DNA of 64,000 bases, from contig OU015678.1 in the NCBI GenBank assembly GCA_907165275.2, positions 5,580,001 to 5,644,000 on the forward strand, in the 5' to 3' direction. Origin of the DNA: Zygaena filipendulae. Taxonomy: Eukaryota; Arthropoda; Insecta; Lepidoptera; Zygaenidae. The first letter of the stretch is position 1. Each line of letters begins with the position of its first letter. Made by a program: the position numbers and the translations under genes. This document shows positions 48,421-63,420 of this stretch, one piece after another. A model generated the notes under the pieces. That model saw nothing but the letters and a program-made list of their open reading frames with translations. It was not told the DNA's origin and ran no database searches.

Positions 48421-48899
48421 ATGCTACTGCTCCACCTGCGTTAACGTTAACGTTGATGTCAATGTCCAACTACGCGTTAATTAAGGCATTAAAATACGTG
48501 CTGGCTACATTTAGTTTGTAACGTGCCGTTAAGCGTTAATTTCTAGTGAAATAACGCGTTAACACAAAATGGCGGTCGAAGCTTCAAACAGCTGTTTTTT
48601 TGCAATGGCGGTAGAAGCAGCTCTAATTTCAGACCAATCCAATGTCGTATTTTTATTGTTCCCGCCAAAACAAAGTAAATACGGTCTTGCTCCGCGCGTG
48701 CGCCGCGCAGAATGAGAAGGCGTTTTAATGTAGCTAACACCGCTTAGTGCGCTAAATAACGCGCTAAAACACTTTGATGTGTCCATAAAACTGACACCCG
48801 AGCTAATCCGTTAACGCGTTGTAGGGCACATGCACGTCTACGTAATGCCTTATTTAGCGCACTAATTAACGCGTTAACACGCAGGTGGAGCAGTAGCAT
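48421..48899. mobile_element. MITE with ATGCTACTGCTCCACCTGCG inverted ends
   Basis: The termini ATGCTACTGCTCCACCTGCGTTAACG and CGTTAACACGCAGGTGGAGCAGTAGCAT pair with one small difference. The interior is rich in GTTAACG and CGCGTTA motifs. Confidence 0.8.
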
Positions 48900-51074
48900 A
48901 ACAAGAATGCAATTTGACATAAGTACCTACTCAATAGATGCTGGCTTTTTAAGGGGTAAAACTAAATCGCTATACACTCGCTATAAAAAAAAAACAAAAT
49001 AACCAACCCTTTTATTGCATCTCTTGAGCCAGCTGACATTTTCGTGAATAGTAAATTCGACTTTAGACACAGTTTGTGTATGGTCGAGATTTCAATAAAC
49101 GAAATATCGATGCAAAGTTAACTCGGAGACGATGTTATCGCTTCCCCGATCTGTTTCTATATATTTTTTTTTTTACTATAAATTGGTGTTGCAATATTTA
49201 CAAGTTTTTTTAATGCAAATTGTATGTAACTAGGTAATTTGTTAATGGAGATTTTGTTTAATTTGTAATATTTAACCGGTAAGTGTAGCATGTAATGTAG
49301 TTTAAGATGAAATGATGAACACCAAATTTTTAATATAATATAAAATTTATTATATTTAGCCACTAAGTAGAAATAACTATTTAATAGATAATAATTAACT
49401 GAATATACTATTGTAATAAATAATGAATCTAGCTTTTCTTTTGTATTTTTGAGGGTAGGTACCACACCCGATCCCCGAGTTCCCCACCGGACATCCGGTT
49501 TCCCAGCGTGTTCGGTCAGAAACAGCTGCGGCCGGAAAGCAAGGTTATCGGTCGCACTCGACCGAGAGTTCCGTACAAATGTCCTTAAAAAAATGGCGTC
49601 GATAGATAGAAACGAAAAATAAAACTGTCAAAAAATTTTGATTGTTTGAGCAAAATTCGTACATAAACTTCGCTTACACGCCATCACGTAGTGATTACCT
49701 TCTCTCTGCACGCCATGCTGTTTTTAAACAAAATCACCTAGTTATTATAATATCTTTGAAAAAATAGAACTTTTATATTTCCATTTTACATGTTTTTTTG
49801 GTCCGGACATTATTGCGTCAGACTATCTTAGCCGATTAGTGGGTACCACATATCAATAACGGTAGCTGTGTAGTACTGAATGCCAACACAAGCAAAATAT
49901 GATGAATGCGTTCACAAGGTAACAGTTTCACCTAATTTTCGAAACCGAGTAAATGTCACGTCCGCGCTAGATTTCATTCAAAAACTGTCACAACTATAGT
50001 TTTCTGGATTAAGTAAGTAGGTATGACAATCTGTGGGTGTAAAAACAGCTTCTAGGGAATTTTTGGAGGCTTGTGGTTAGTTACAGGTCTGTATGTCCAC
50101 CGTCCTCACTGAACCTTATCAACACCCAGACAAAACCGCTGGACTTACCTTATATTTTTCACAAGACGTTCTTTATAATCAGGCGAACAACAAGAAAGGG
50201 TTTTTTTAAATACAACCCCAAGGGAGGGGACCGTTAGTTTCAAATTAGTCATGGAAATTAGGGTCTTATTTAAAAATAAACGACACACATTACACATATG
50301 TCAGACTTTGACGATTCAAACCCTAAGAAAAGCGAAAATAGGAAATGAATACTTACGCATAGATCCCGGGTCCGTCAATCGGAGCTCGAGTCGAGCCGAA
50401 CCTCATCCAATCTCACGTGGGGGAGAGGGGGCCTCAAATATCACGTAAATTTCTTTCATAAGAAACCGTGTAACTTTTCTACCCAGTCTCCACCCAAATA
50501 TGAAAAAATTCTATCGCGGTTATGCGAAAAAAAAAAACAGTATTAATTATGTTTTCAACGCAATCTAGCACAGATAGCATGTGGTACGTGGTATGGTACA
50601 CTACACCATTTCAAAAAACACGTCAGATTAGGGTGGGACGGAACGAGCCAAATCTCACCTCACCTAGGGAGGAAGGAGGGGACAGGTCAAAAATTCGCCA
50701 AAATCACATCTTAATAGGTACCTACACCGCAGCGGTGGTAGCGACACGACACTGTAGCATACCGAGGTATGTACTGCGTAATCTCAGAGCAATTTTGTAC
50801 TACTTGAGTAATAAGTTTCATTTACGAAAACACATTAGCGTTTCGCAGCGTGTACAGTGCGTTCGGCGTCGATAGTAAACTTTCGACATTCCTTGAATTC
50901 TATTATTGCTGCAGTAAGATTGGACAGATGTCGAAGTTGTTATGCTATTCCGGTGGTCGACTGTACAGGTGATAACGGGTGGGATATAGGGCGAGGGTGC
51001 CGCAGCCGGCGCACCTTCACCCGTGAGCCGCCGAGCCAACTATACCCAGCTACGAACTGCTACACACTGCTAAC

Positions 51075-51911
51075 ATGAAGACGATCACAGCTCTCTGCTC
51101 CACTGCGCTCCTAGTACAGGTAATATGGATTTTCCATCCTAATAATGCGAATGTGAGTTTTTCATTTGTTTGTTACACTTTCGCGCCTAAACTACTCAAC
51201 TGATCGTCATAAACTATCTATGGACTCTTTAGAGGCGAAAAAATATTTCTTGACGTCTCGTCTGTCGCGCTTAGCGCCATCACAGATAATATAATACTAT
51301 GCGCCATTTAAATTAGTGACACATCTAGTGTGTCTTCAGCAATGTGTAAAAAAATGTTTTTTTCTTCTATTTTCATACGTTCAGTTGTTAAAAATAATGA
51401 TGACACGCCTGTCGTGCCATCTGCAACGAATCGTTCAAAAACAAAACTGGCTTTTCAGATGGTGACGAGTCAGTGCTTGCCGCTGTCCTGCTTGCCCGCC
51501 CCCGCGTACCCTGCCCCTGCCTACGCTACCCCCACATACCCCGCCCCTGCCTACGCTACCCCCGCGTATCCCGCCCCTGCCTACGCTACCCCCGCGTACC
51601 CTCCTCCTGCCTACGCTCTCCCCGCCCCTGCCTGTCCTTTCCCCGAGTACCCCGCCGCGCCGTGCCTGCCCGTGTCGGGGCTCCCCGCGCTGGCGCCGCT
51701 ACTGGCGTCGTCCATCTCCTCGACCCTGTCGGCTAGCCTGCCACCGCTGCTCAACGCCGCGCTGCCCACGGTGCTGACGTCAGCACTGGCCGCCGCGGGG
51801 CCCCTGCTGGCCCCCCCCGCCGCCCCCGCGGTGAGCTACGCCCTCCCCGCGCCCGCGCCGCTGGTGTACGCCGCCCCCGCGCCCGCCTGCCTACCCCTGC
51901 CGTTTTGCTAG
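51075..51911 (+). CDS. Small secreted Pro/Ala/Tyr-rich low-complexity protein, 2 exons, 165 aa
   Basis: Exons 51075-51119 and 51459-51911 join in phase 0. The start (MKTITALCSTALLVQ, then MVTSQ) reads as a signal peptide with a likely cleavage after residue 18-20, and the intron falls inside it, as is common in insect cuticle and eggshell genes. The mature protein has a Cys-containing head (CLPLSCLP), a tract of about 50 residues built on PAYATPAYPA repeats, a central Leu/Ser/Ala stretch (LLASSISSTLSASLPPLL), then Pro/Ala-rich sequence ending CLPLPFC. No catalytic domain is visible. A polyadenylation signal AATAAA lies at 51944, only 33 bp after the stop, which fits a short abundant mRNA. It could be a cuticle, eggshell or silk-associated structural protein; I do not recognise a named family. 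It is convergent with the HINT gene on the other strand. Confidence 0.72.
51490..51640 (+). repeat. 30-bp coding tandem repeat (PAYATPAYPA)
   Basis: CCCGCCCCTGCCTACGCTAC-type units repeat about four times within the secreted-protein gene and encode the Pro/Ala/Tyr tract. Confidence 0.9.
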
Positions 51912-52804
51912 GCTAGTATTGTTTGTTAATTGATGTAAGAACTAATAAACGTCTCCAAATAATAATTTTGGCTTCTCGAACTTTTTGTTTGCACGTTGCG
52001 GTTTTTCGTTCTCTCTACGTCATTCAGTGGTTCTTAGCAGTTGGTCCGCGGACCACTAGTGGTCCTTGGAAGCATCTCAAGTGGTCCGCGAGCCATGCCA
52101 ATAAATGACAAAAGTCGACACAGCATTACCCGAGCGCGTAACACGCCCGACTGCGGCTCGAGGCGAGATTTTACCTCCAAATCAATGAACCAACTGGGTG
52201 GTCCACGGCATAGCGGAAATTTTGTCAAATGATCCCCCAGGAGGACTAAAAGGTTAAGAACCGCTGCTCTACGTGTTTGTTAGGTTAAAAAAAAACATCT
52301 ACACCCATTTTAAAAAGAAGGATGGTGGTGGATGTATAGGAGTAAAACCTGTAAATTTGGTAAGCAAATATTATATGACACGACTATCGTGCCAAGCACC
52401 ATACGAATTGAATTAGGTTTAATTGTTAAAAAGAATGATGGCACGTCTGTTGTGCCGTACGCAACGAACCGGTAAAGTTTTCTCTGTGATTTACATAACA
52501 GGTTTTTAAAAATATTGTGTATTGTTATTCAAAATATGATCGAATGATAGATGAATGTTGGAAATAAATTTTTTTTAATTAAAACGCAATTTTTTTAATG
52601 TTTTTAATTTAACGCACTTGTGGCAAAAATAAACTCATCCATAAACTCCCCAAAAATAAATACATCACCTTTGTATGTATTACAGCGTACATATTATGGT
52701 GTACTAAATAAACTTTTATTTTATTCTAATAAAATTATTATACAAAAGATACAAATAATTAACATCAAAAATAACATAATCTATTACATCCGCTATTTTT
52801 TAAA
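51912..52804. other. Convergent intergenic region (secreted protein / HINT)
   Basis: AATAAA at 51944 serves the plus-strand gene. Around 52035-52260 there is GTGGTCC/GGACCAC repeat-like sequence (TTGGTCCGCGGACCACTAGTGG) of unknown origin. The remainder is AT-rich without recognised genes. Confidence 0.5.
51944..51949 (+). promoter_or_regulatory. Poly(A) signal of the secreted-protein gene
   Basis: AATAAA lies 33 bp after the TAG stop, in ACTAATAAACGTC. Confidence 0.65.
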
Positions 52805-55158
<2,354 letters not shown>

Positions 55159-56789
55159 CCTGGTTGTAGTTCGAGATGTTCAGCTTCCAAGAATTACATC
55201 ACTTTTATTGCTAATATGCGCACGCACTACGCAAGTACGCAGATACCTACTACTACTAGATCTTTGTCATCTTTGATTTGAATTTGAAATTTGATTTTTG
55301 ACCAATTCGAATTTGTGTCAACACCGTTTTGACTTTTGAGTTTTGACGGTGACAATGACAACCTTTCTTCTTCTTTTTCTTAATTATGGCAATCTATGGT
55401 GACAACTGAGAAGTTGACACTTAAAAACACTAGAAAAGAAGAAGAAAATGTAAACCACAGACAATAAACGTTGATGTAAAATTGTAAACGTAAATATTTT
55501 CCAATGTGGCAACAAGCGTTTCGGTTGCGTCGTTGCGTACACAACTGACGCATTATGTCAGAGTCTTGTTTAATAACTTTGATTTCTGGAGGGAACTTAA
55601 CTCTTGAGGAAAACTAGGATAACTTCTTTATTTTTTTTTTTAATTAGTTGACGTGGTCAATTTAGCGTAAATGAAAACATATTCAAAAATAGTTATTTGT
55701 TATACATGAGTGCAAAGTTGCTTTTTAACCGCGTGCTGAACTTTGATGACAGCAAGCGAAGGATTCTAAAAATTAGAATCCTGAGCACATGGTGAAAAAT
55801 TTTTGCTCTCGAGTGCAACACTTAACTTTTTATCCCCCTTCATCGAGGAAATGACTAAATGCAAAAGAAAACATTTACAATCACAATACACTTTTATTTC
55901 AGTTTAGGTAGGTAGGTACCTACATACTACAACATTATGATAGGCAAGTATTACAGAAAAATATTTATATTATGTATAACAAATAATACTTTGTTTATTT
56001 GGTCTGAGCCTACAACCTCAAGCGGATAAAAACGGCTTTTGCAATTGGTAATATTGGTATGAGTTTGCTCTCAGATATCGAATAGCAAAAATACCATTTC
56101 TGAGGTGGGGGGATAAAAAATATTTTATTGGTGAAATATTGCATAATAAACCTACAAAAAACTGATGGATGGGTTCAATCAAAGAGTATAATAACTTGGT
56201 AATATTGGAAATATAATTGGAATTAGAAATATAATTAATATTATAACATCACAAAAGTCATCGTTCACTAGTTCCTACATAATTAGGTACACAGTTACTT
56301 AAAATAAAATTATCACCTACTCCTCATAAATTGTTCACTTAATAATTTTTAGCTCCATACGTTAATAGTTTTTGAGATATTGAGACAGTGAGTGGTATAT
56401 CGCTTTTATACTTCTAATAATACGTTAAGTTTAAAAATAATTTGGTAAAATAATTACTATATGCTTTTCACAGTAATTAATAAACATGAAAAGTACTAGA
56501 ATAAAACAAAATAAAATTCAATAACTATGTGTATGAAATAAATAATTAAATAATTTTTAGATAGCGTTTATTTATTTATTTTCTAACTTCTCACTGCATA
56601 TCTTTTAAGCACCTTACTGCTCGACATCCAAGTCCTCAAAACAGCTCACTGCACCCCTCACTGCACTCCCTTACACCCTTGACTGCACCCCCTCACACCC
56701 CTCACTGTACTCCCCCACACCCCTCACTGCACACCCCGTACCCCTCACTGCACTCCCCCACACCCCTCACTGCACACAGTACAGTACAG
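55159..56789. other. Region between HINT 5' end and Cul2 3' end
   Basis: The first 250 bp upstream of HINT hold a cluster of TGTCA/TGACA motifs (TTTGTCATC, GTGTCAACA, GTGACAATGACAACC), likely near its promoter. Poly(A) signals for Cul2 (TTTATT repeats near 56565-56578) lie about 215 bp past its stop. The rest is AT-rich and holds no recognised gene. Confidence 0.5.
56640..56785. repeat. CCCCTCACTGCACTCCCCCACA minisatellite adjacent to the Cul2 stop
   Basis: About six 22-24 bp copies of CACCCCTCACTGCACTCCCC end only a few bases from the Cul2 stop codon (56790). Confidence 0.88.
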
Positions 56790-59700
56790 CTACGGCAGAT
56801 ACTTGTAGGTGTGGCTGTCGCCGGGCAAGGGCTCCAAGTACTCCTTGAAGATGAGCTCGTCGATGTATGTCTTGACCAGCTCCGGCGCGGGTGAGAACCA
56901 GCCATTGCTCTGAGCCCCCATCTCCTGCAGCAGCTCGGTGCGGTGCAGCACCTGTGAAGAGATCAACTTTTATTAAATACCATCGATGGTATTGACAGAA
57001 ATTACAAAAAAAAAAACAACCAAAAAAAACTTACTCGCGTTACAGAACATAGATTTATGAGCTTGTGTCATGGAAACCAAGTAAACGTGGTAAATATTAG
57101 TACCACGTTTACTTGTTTTTCAAATATGTTACTATTGATATATGAACTCGCTCAGAATGGAAAGTGGAACTATGATCATCACCCAAAGTCCACCCCCACC
57201 GGGAATCAGACCCAGAACCTGTCGATTAGTGGAGAGGATCTACTATTAGTGAGTAGTGTCAGTGCCAGTGTTAGTATTACCCTGCGCTTCTTCATGATAC
57301 GCATCAGGAGCGCCTGCGTGTAGGCCTTGCATCTTAAATTGCGCCGCGAGAGGGCCTGCTCCTGCGCCGCGGGGCTCGGGGCTGCTGCGGGCACACATCA
57401 ACAGTATACATATAAAATATACCATCTAGTCATTCCAAGTGTTCCAAGTGGAATATGTGATACTTAAATTATACATATTTATGGGTAATCATGAAATCTA
57501 TAGATCTCCATTTCAACCTCTTAAGGGTCAAATTTTGGAAAACCCTTCCTTAATGCTTTTCTGGGCTATGAAAAAATCACTTGTGCCAAGCAAAGTCCTA
57601 GATTTAACTTTGGGCTGTGTGTTGATAAACATATTATCATTGTTAATCAGCCAGTTTTTTAACCGACTTCCAAAAAAGAGGAGGTTCTATGTTCGATTGT
57701 ATGTATGTTTTTTTTTTAATGTATGTTCACCGATTACTCGAAGACGGTTGGACCGATTTGAAAAATTCTTTTTTTTGTTTTAAAGGGTATACTCCCAATC
57801 AAGTCCCATTGCCACCAAGTCGGGATCTGATGATGGGATCTTGGAGAGATCGAGGGAGCTCTTCAAAAATTGCAGGCACACCTATACCGATTTGGGAATT
57901 TTTTATAGTAAATCATTCGTTTGCTTTTCTAAAGCAAAATTTGAATAAGTGGAACTGATAATGAAGATCACAGATGGTCATCAGAACTACTCAACAATAA
58001 TACGTATTTTACTTCTTCAATATAATTAACTCTATAATGTGATACTCACGCTGTTTGGCGGATGCTTTGCTGCAGGTAATTTTGATTTTGAGCTGCTCGT
58101 GCGAGAAATCCATGTTCAGAGTGAGAGTGGCGCGAGGTCGAGTCTCACTCGCACCACCGTCTCCGGCCAGCATATCCACACCCTGCACGTCTTCGCCAGA
58201 CGCGTCCCCGCTTAGCACGTCCCCGGCCGCCAGTAGCAGGCGCAGCTTCAGCAGCGGCTGCAGCTGCTTCACCCAGTCGGCCCGCGTCAGCCGCAGCCGC
58301 CCCTGCAGCTCCTTGACGCACCACCGGTCGCGCTCCTGGAAGGCGAGCAGCAGGCCGCACTGCGCGCCGGTGGCGACCAGCTCGTAGCGGCGAGCCGTGT
58401 AGCACAGCGCCAGCTCGCCTGTGCATAGCTCGTGCAGCCACGTGAGGCGGCGGCGCGGGTGCCGCTCCTTATAGAACGCCTCGAACTTGCTTGTGTAGTT
58501 CTGCAGTGGGGCTGGTGCCACCCAGGGCGTCGGCAAGTTCGCGAGAGGCCACGCCCACCCCTGCAACACCTGCACCGAATGCTCCCTACAGTCCTCGTCG
58601 CCGCCCCATGAAAACGGTTCCCTCTTCTCCTCGGTCCATTCTCGGAACTTCTCGTTGACAGTGAGCGACGCAGCGATGTCCTCGTACATAGCGCGCTGTT
58701 TGCCATTAAACTCGATACCGGTGAGTCGGAGCCAGTTGATCATAGTCTCCTCCAGTTTCATGGAAGACGATCGGTTCAACAGTCTCTTCGCTAACATTTT
58801 CTGGTAGCAGTCTTGGAACAGGTCCTTGTCATCGAGGTACTGGAAGATGGGGGCGATAGTCGCTAGCCGTGTCTCCACGTCGGTGTCGACGCGCCGCCGC
58901 AGCAGCGTGTCGTAGTAACACGCCAACAGCTCGGGAGCGCACCGCGTCACCGTACCACCACCACCACCACCACTACCGTCCGCAGCCGCTTCGGTAATAC
59001 CACCGTTTAACACAGCTCGCCATGCCTGTAGACACACAAGTATTCGATGATGACATATTCACGAGACCGTTTCCCAAGCCGGGTCAGAGAGGAAAGAGCG
59101 TGACGTCACCTTGTTGAGCACGTTCATGCAGAGCAGCTCGTCGCCCTCAAACACCTCCGCCAAGAACTTGCAGGATTTAAAGCGCAATCTCAGGATGGTG
59201 TGTACGAAGTGCACGTGCAACTGGAATGAGGTATCGTCATCGTTAGTTCCGTGGTGATGGAAATTAAATGTTCGTGGAGCGAGTCGCGACTGTTTTTTAT
59301 TTCACGCACTTGATTTTTTAGCTAAGAAAGCTGCATTAAATTTGGATACTCGTATGGATACATAGATAGCATGCTAATGTACCAGTGAAAAGGTCAAGAA
59401 TTTATTGAAGTAGAGCATTTAAAATTCGATTCTCATATCGTATCTGAAAAGCAGTTTATGTGCTTTTTTTATTTCATGCACTTGATTTTTTAGCTAAGAA
59501 AGCTAACTCGTATGGATACATAGATAGCATGCTAATGTACAAGTGAAAAGATAAAGAATTTATTGAAGTAGAGCATTTAAAATTCAATTCTCATATCGTA
59601 TCTGAAAAGACGTTTATGTGCTGGCGAACCTATTTTCATACAAATAATGTATTATAATTTTATAATAACCTATTCTCAGAAATCAAATTTCAAGTCGATT

Positions 59701-61735
59701 TTCCCAAAAGTGCTGATCTTTATTAGTCAATCCTCACCTCTGTGTTGTCGCTCCGCTTGTCGAGCATCGCCCGCCCGTCGGCGACGATGTGCGCGTGCGC
59801 CGCATCTGCCAGCGCCTTCAGCAGCTGCAGCAGCTTAGGCTTGGGTATCAGCCGCCCCAGCGAGTGCAGGTCCCGGAGGTCGGCCCGCGCCGTCGGTGAG
59901 GTCTCTCCAGCTGCGGCGGACACGAGACCGAGCGCCGCCGCCTTCAGCTCACCTACGTGCGGGACCACCACCACCTCCAGGAAGTTGATCTGCGCCTCCC
60001 GGCAGACGGGCTGGCCAAAGTATGACAAGAGGGTCAGCTGCTCGTGCATGTTCACGGCCAGCATGTGCCTCATGAAGTGCAACAGGTCCCCCTCGGCGAG
60101 CAGCACCCGCACGCACTCGGCGAGCTGGGCCCGCGCCGAAGCCAGGTACGGCTGCACCACCCACTCGCGGTGCAGGGCAGCCTTGTCTATGGTGTCGTAC
60201 TCGCGCACGTCGAGGAAGCTGTCAATGACGCTCTTCAGCACCGCCCTCTCGAGGAGGGGGCGCCCCCTACTCGCAGCGTGCAGCGCCCCCGTCACCGCAT
60301 CCCGCAGCGCCACCCCCGCGGGCACCACCACGCACTCCAGCCACTTGTGCAGGGCGTACTCCTTCAGCTGGGCACATACGACATAAATTTAATTTTGGAA
60401 GCTCCATGTTTAAGGCCTTTACAGCGATGAATAGAGCGTAGCGTAGCGTAGAGCGTAGTTTTTCTACGATATTTCATTTAATAAGTAGTTTTCACTCACG
60501 TCTATCGGCCAAGAGTTGTAGGTGATAGAGCTCGCGGTGTACTTCTTGGGCTCTTCGTGCGTGTGTTTTTTTTTGTTAATATTCAGATCCTGAAAAGTCA
60601 GAAGCATAAATCGTAGAGCCAACATTAACAAGGAAATGTGATTTATCGGCGGACACATAAGAAAGGGTTGTTAAATGATCCTTAGGGTGTGATCCATGAT
60701 GAAAACAGCGAAACAGACCGAGCCATTTCGCAGAAATGCCACGATAAACTATTAATAAAGCTTTATAATTTCAAACGCATTTAGTTCCTTTATCCCATCG
60801 TAGGGCAATTATTAAATATAATACCTGTTCCGTCTCGAGATAGCAATGAAATTCTTACCTGATGCGACCGCAACTTCTGGTTGAAATGCACGTAGATGTG
60901 CTCCATGTTTTTTATGCTTTTTAAGAACTTCACCCATTCCTTTGCGTACCTTTGCAGACAAAATTCAATTAAAGAAAAAGAAAGAGTGAGGAAAATGTCA
61001 TTAAAATTGTCCTGTTGAATTTTGGGAAAAATTTAGAACAAAAATGATTAGTCTCACACTCACAGAGTTGGATTTCAACTGGTGAATACTTATGAAGCAC
61101 CTACCTCTGGATCAGTCCCTTGATAGCTTCGTGGTTGGCGTCAGGCTGCGTGTTACTAACACTCAAGGTTGGAGTCAAGTTGTTCAAGGTCGTAATGACG
61201 TGGTCTGGTCCCGCAGGGACGTGGCCCGGGGCTGCAGTTACGACGCCCAAAATGCCATCCCTCACAGAATTCAAGTGACGTCGCAGGATTTCACTACGGG
61301 GATGGTAATAGCGGCTATTTTACAACGTGATTGTGTGTACAAAGTATAAGATACCAATAAATGCTTTTTTATTATTAAAAATACATAGTAAATATTTCTC
61401 GGTTATTATTAAATTTCTAGCTGTGTTAACCTTGCGGTTTCACAATTTCAAAATCCCTGACAGAATTCCGGGATAAAATTACCCATTTATGCGTCCCTGA
61501 CTTAAGCAAAATTTCATGACGTTGGTTTGAGTAGTTATAGCGTGAATCGTCTATATCAGGGACTTCTCAACCACGCCCACCCATCCATGTGACGAAAGAC
61601 GCCTTACCTGGTCTGCTGCCGTAGCTGAGGTAAGTGCGAGGGCGGCACCGAGCACAGCACGTACACCGCCTGCACGGCCGCGCGCCACGCCCCGCTGTTC
61701 AGCGCGTCCTCGCGCCCTGATAGCAGCACCTTCAG
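56790..61735 (-). CDS. Cul2: Cullin-2-like ubiquitin ligase scaffold, 5' exon(s) not found
   Basis: Cullins hold a RING protein at the C-terminus and adaptors at the N-terminus. Exons on the minus strand: 61735-61608, 61293-61105, 60949-60859, 60589-60500, 60367-59738, 59220-59110, 59025-58050, 57384-57281, 56951-56790. Phases join to 826 residues plus stop. The cullin core is clear: CAPELLACYYDTLL, FQYLDDKDLFQDCYQKMLAKRL, VQVLQGWAWPL, FEAFYKERHPRRRLTWLHELCTGEL, and NMDFSHEQLKIKITCSKAS, which resembles CUL2 more than CUL1 or CUL5. The neddylation motif is MRIMKKRRVLH (Lys770 in this numbering). The terminal winged helix ends YKYLP rather than the usual YxYxA. The N-terminal repeats are very divergent, with a poly-Gly run near the start of the 58050-59025 exon. 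The first exon, about 25-30 codons by comparison with CUL2, was not found up to 64000. CUL2 is the best assignment; a divergent paralogue is possible. Confidence 0.88.
57658..58015 (+). mobile_element. AACCGACTTCCAAAAA element fragment in a Cul2 intron
   Basis: It shares TTAACCGACTTCCAAAAA, GAGGAGGTTCTATGTTCGAT, CACCGATTACTCGAAGACGG and GATGATGGGATCTTGGAGA with 26785-27430. It has no right-hand hairpin. It ends within about 35 bp of the 58050 exon edge. Confidence 0.7.
59285..59620 (+). repeat. ~170-bp direct duplication in a Cul2 intron
   Basis: CACTTGATTTTTTAGCTAAG...GCATGCTAATGTAC...TTTATTGAAGTAGAGCATTT appears twice, the second copy lacking about 20 bp. Confidence 0.85.
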
Positions 61736-61755
61736 CTGACAATGACAACATAACA

Positions 61756-61960
61756 ATGGGCATAGTGATTAAATTTTAATTTTTAGTCCATCTTGTATAG
61801 ATCAATAAAAAGTATTGGACATGTATTTTTTTCCTTTTTTTAAGTGTAATCAAAAAATAACGGCGATACATTGAGTTCAAACTCTGTGTGAGTTGTGACG
61901 TCACATCTAGTTACCTACACTTTATACTTAGTTATGACGTCGTGACTCCCTTGACCTTTA
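61756..61960 (+). mobile_element. CRE-MITE, 3' truncated
   Basis: GGGCATAGTGATTAAATTTT, TTTTTAGTCCATCTTGTATAG, GTTGTGACGTCACATC and TATGACGTCGTGACTCCC keep the family order; the right third is missing. Confidence 0.6.
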
Positions 61961-62504
61961 ATAAAAAGGTAAGGCGGTGAAATGGTGCAGTTCTGTGTTT
62001 TAAAGCAAAATACAGAACTGCACCAGTCCCGTCTCGGTTAGAGACTTCCCAAATTGATACTAGCATGCTCGCTTTAAGTCGACCGGCAGTCCTTACAGTG
62101 GTCCTAACTCCTAATCAAGAGATTTCTGGTTCGATTCCAATATAGGTGGACTTTGTGTGATAAACACAGGGTTACACTTTCCAGTGTTGGCGTGTTTATA
62201 TAATATCTATAGTATATAATATAGATTCTATACTATAACATATATAACAATTATATTATAACGTGTTGCTTTATTTACACGACACAAGTTTATAGCTAAG
62301 TGTGTGGGCTCAAGTAGAGTTTTAATAGAGTTATAATATTAGTCGGTATATAAAGCAAAATCATCATCGATTATGTTCTGCTTCAATAAAAAATTCAATA
62401 AAAATAGAATAGAATAGATAATAGAATATTTTTTATTGTACAACAGACACACACACACATACTAAATTGTTGTAATATTATACAATTGTTAGTATATAGT
62501 GTGG

Positions 62505-62928
62505 CGAATGTTGTCTCAGGTCCGCAATTCCTGTTCCTCCTTGCTTGTAAACACGGCAAATAAGAACTGACCGTAGATTCTGCTTAAAACTTTTATTTAG
62601 TTATTATGTTAAAGATTCTTTAAACACAACTTTGCAAGGATATTTTGTACTGGTAAACGAAATTTCATAACTCTCTTCAGCCCAAGCTCCAATTTTTCTT
62701 CTCCATTCGACAAAATCCACTTCTCTCCTTTTTAAATAAAGTGGCAACAGCATCTTGAAGATGATTGCAGCCAGAGCGGACTGTCCAATTCAAAGGCATT
62801 GGATTTGCCTCTTAGTCCTCGATAAAAATTCAAAAACTTAAATAATTAGTAAATAAATAAATATATTAAAATTAATAGATTAAAATTGTTAAATGTAATT
62901 TATGGAACTATCGAATTCTGAAATAAAG

Positions 62929-62960
<32 letters not shown>

Positions 62961-63030
62961 ATAAAATCTGACGTACCAAAACAAAATAATAATAAAAAAG
63001 GTTGATATTGTAGCAGAATGCTACAATAGG
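62505..63030 (-). mobile_element. Interspersed repeat copy B with a nested insertion
   Basis: It is the reverse complement of 1007-1330 (CGGCAAATAAGAACTGAC, CCCAAGCTCCAATTTTTC, ATCTGACGTACCAAAAC, GGTTGATATTGTAGCAGAAT). It is broken by a ~218-bp insert at 62741-62958. Confidence 0.7.
62741..62958 (+). mobile_element. Truncated retroelement with (ATT)n tail and AAATAAA target duplication
   Basis: AAATAAA at 62734-62740 and 62959-62965 flank an insert that starts GTGGCAACAGCATCTTGAAG and ends AAATAAAG(ATT)n. A variable trinucleotide tail plus a short duplication suggests non-LTR or SINE retroposition. Confidence 0.6.
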
Positions 63031-63054
63031 TACTAGGTACCAATACCTACCTAC

Positions 63055-63420
63055 TAACAATTGTATCTACTCGCAGTAGGTACCTACTGCAATATCTACC
63101 TGAACCTACCTGAAAGTAATATTACAACTACCTACCTACCTACCTACCTAGTTGTAATATACCTAATAGGTTGTAATATTATACAGTTACATCCAAATAC
63201 CTACTATCAATTGTATCTACTCGCAGTAGATAGGTCCTTACTGCAATATCTACCTGAACCTACCTGAACGTAATATTACAACTACCTACCTATATACCTA
63301 GTTGTAATATACCTACTATGTTGTAATATTATACAGTTACATCCAAATACCTACTATCAATTGTATCTACTCGCAGTAGATAGGTCCCTACTGCAACATC
63401 TACAATCAACTTGAACGTTC
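63055..63420 (+). repeat. 150-bp tandem repeat, about 2.4 copies
   Basis: TTGTATCTACTCGCAGTAG occurs at 63061, 63211 and 63361, exactly 150 bp apart. Each unit contains CTACCTACCTACC runs and TAGTTGTAATATACCTA. Confidence 0.9.

Larger units (their letters stand above)
44766..51074. other. Intergenic region between PTP-ER and the secreted-protein gene
   Basis: AATAAA at 44879 is a likely PTP-ER poly(A) signal. A SINE-like B box (GGTTCGATTCCC) sits near 44990. A Helitron fragment is at 46440-46540, small foldbacks at 46712-46775 and 48421-48899, and a CRE-MITE at 47945-48175. No exon with recognisable protein similarity was found on either strand. Confidence 0.6.
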
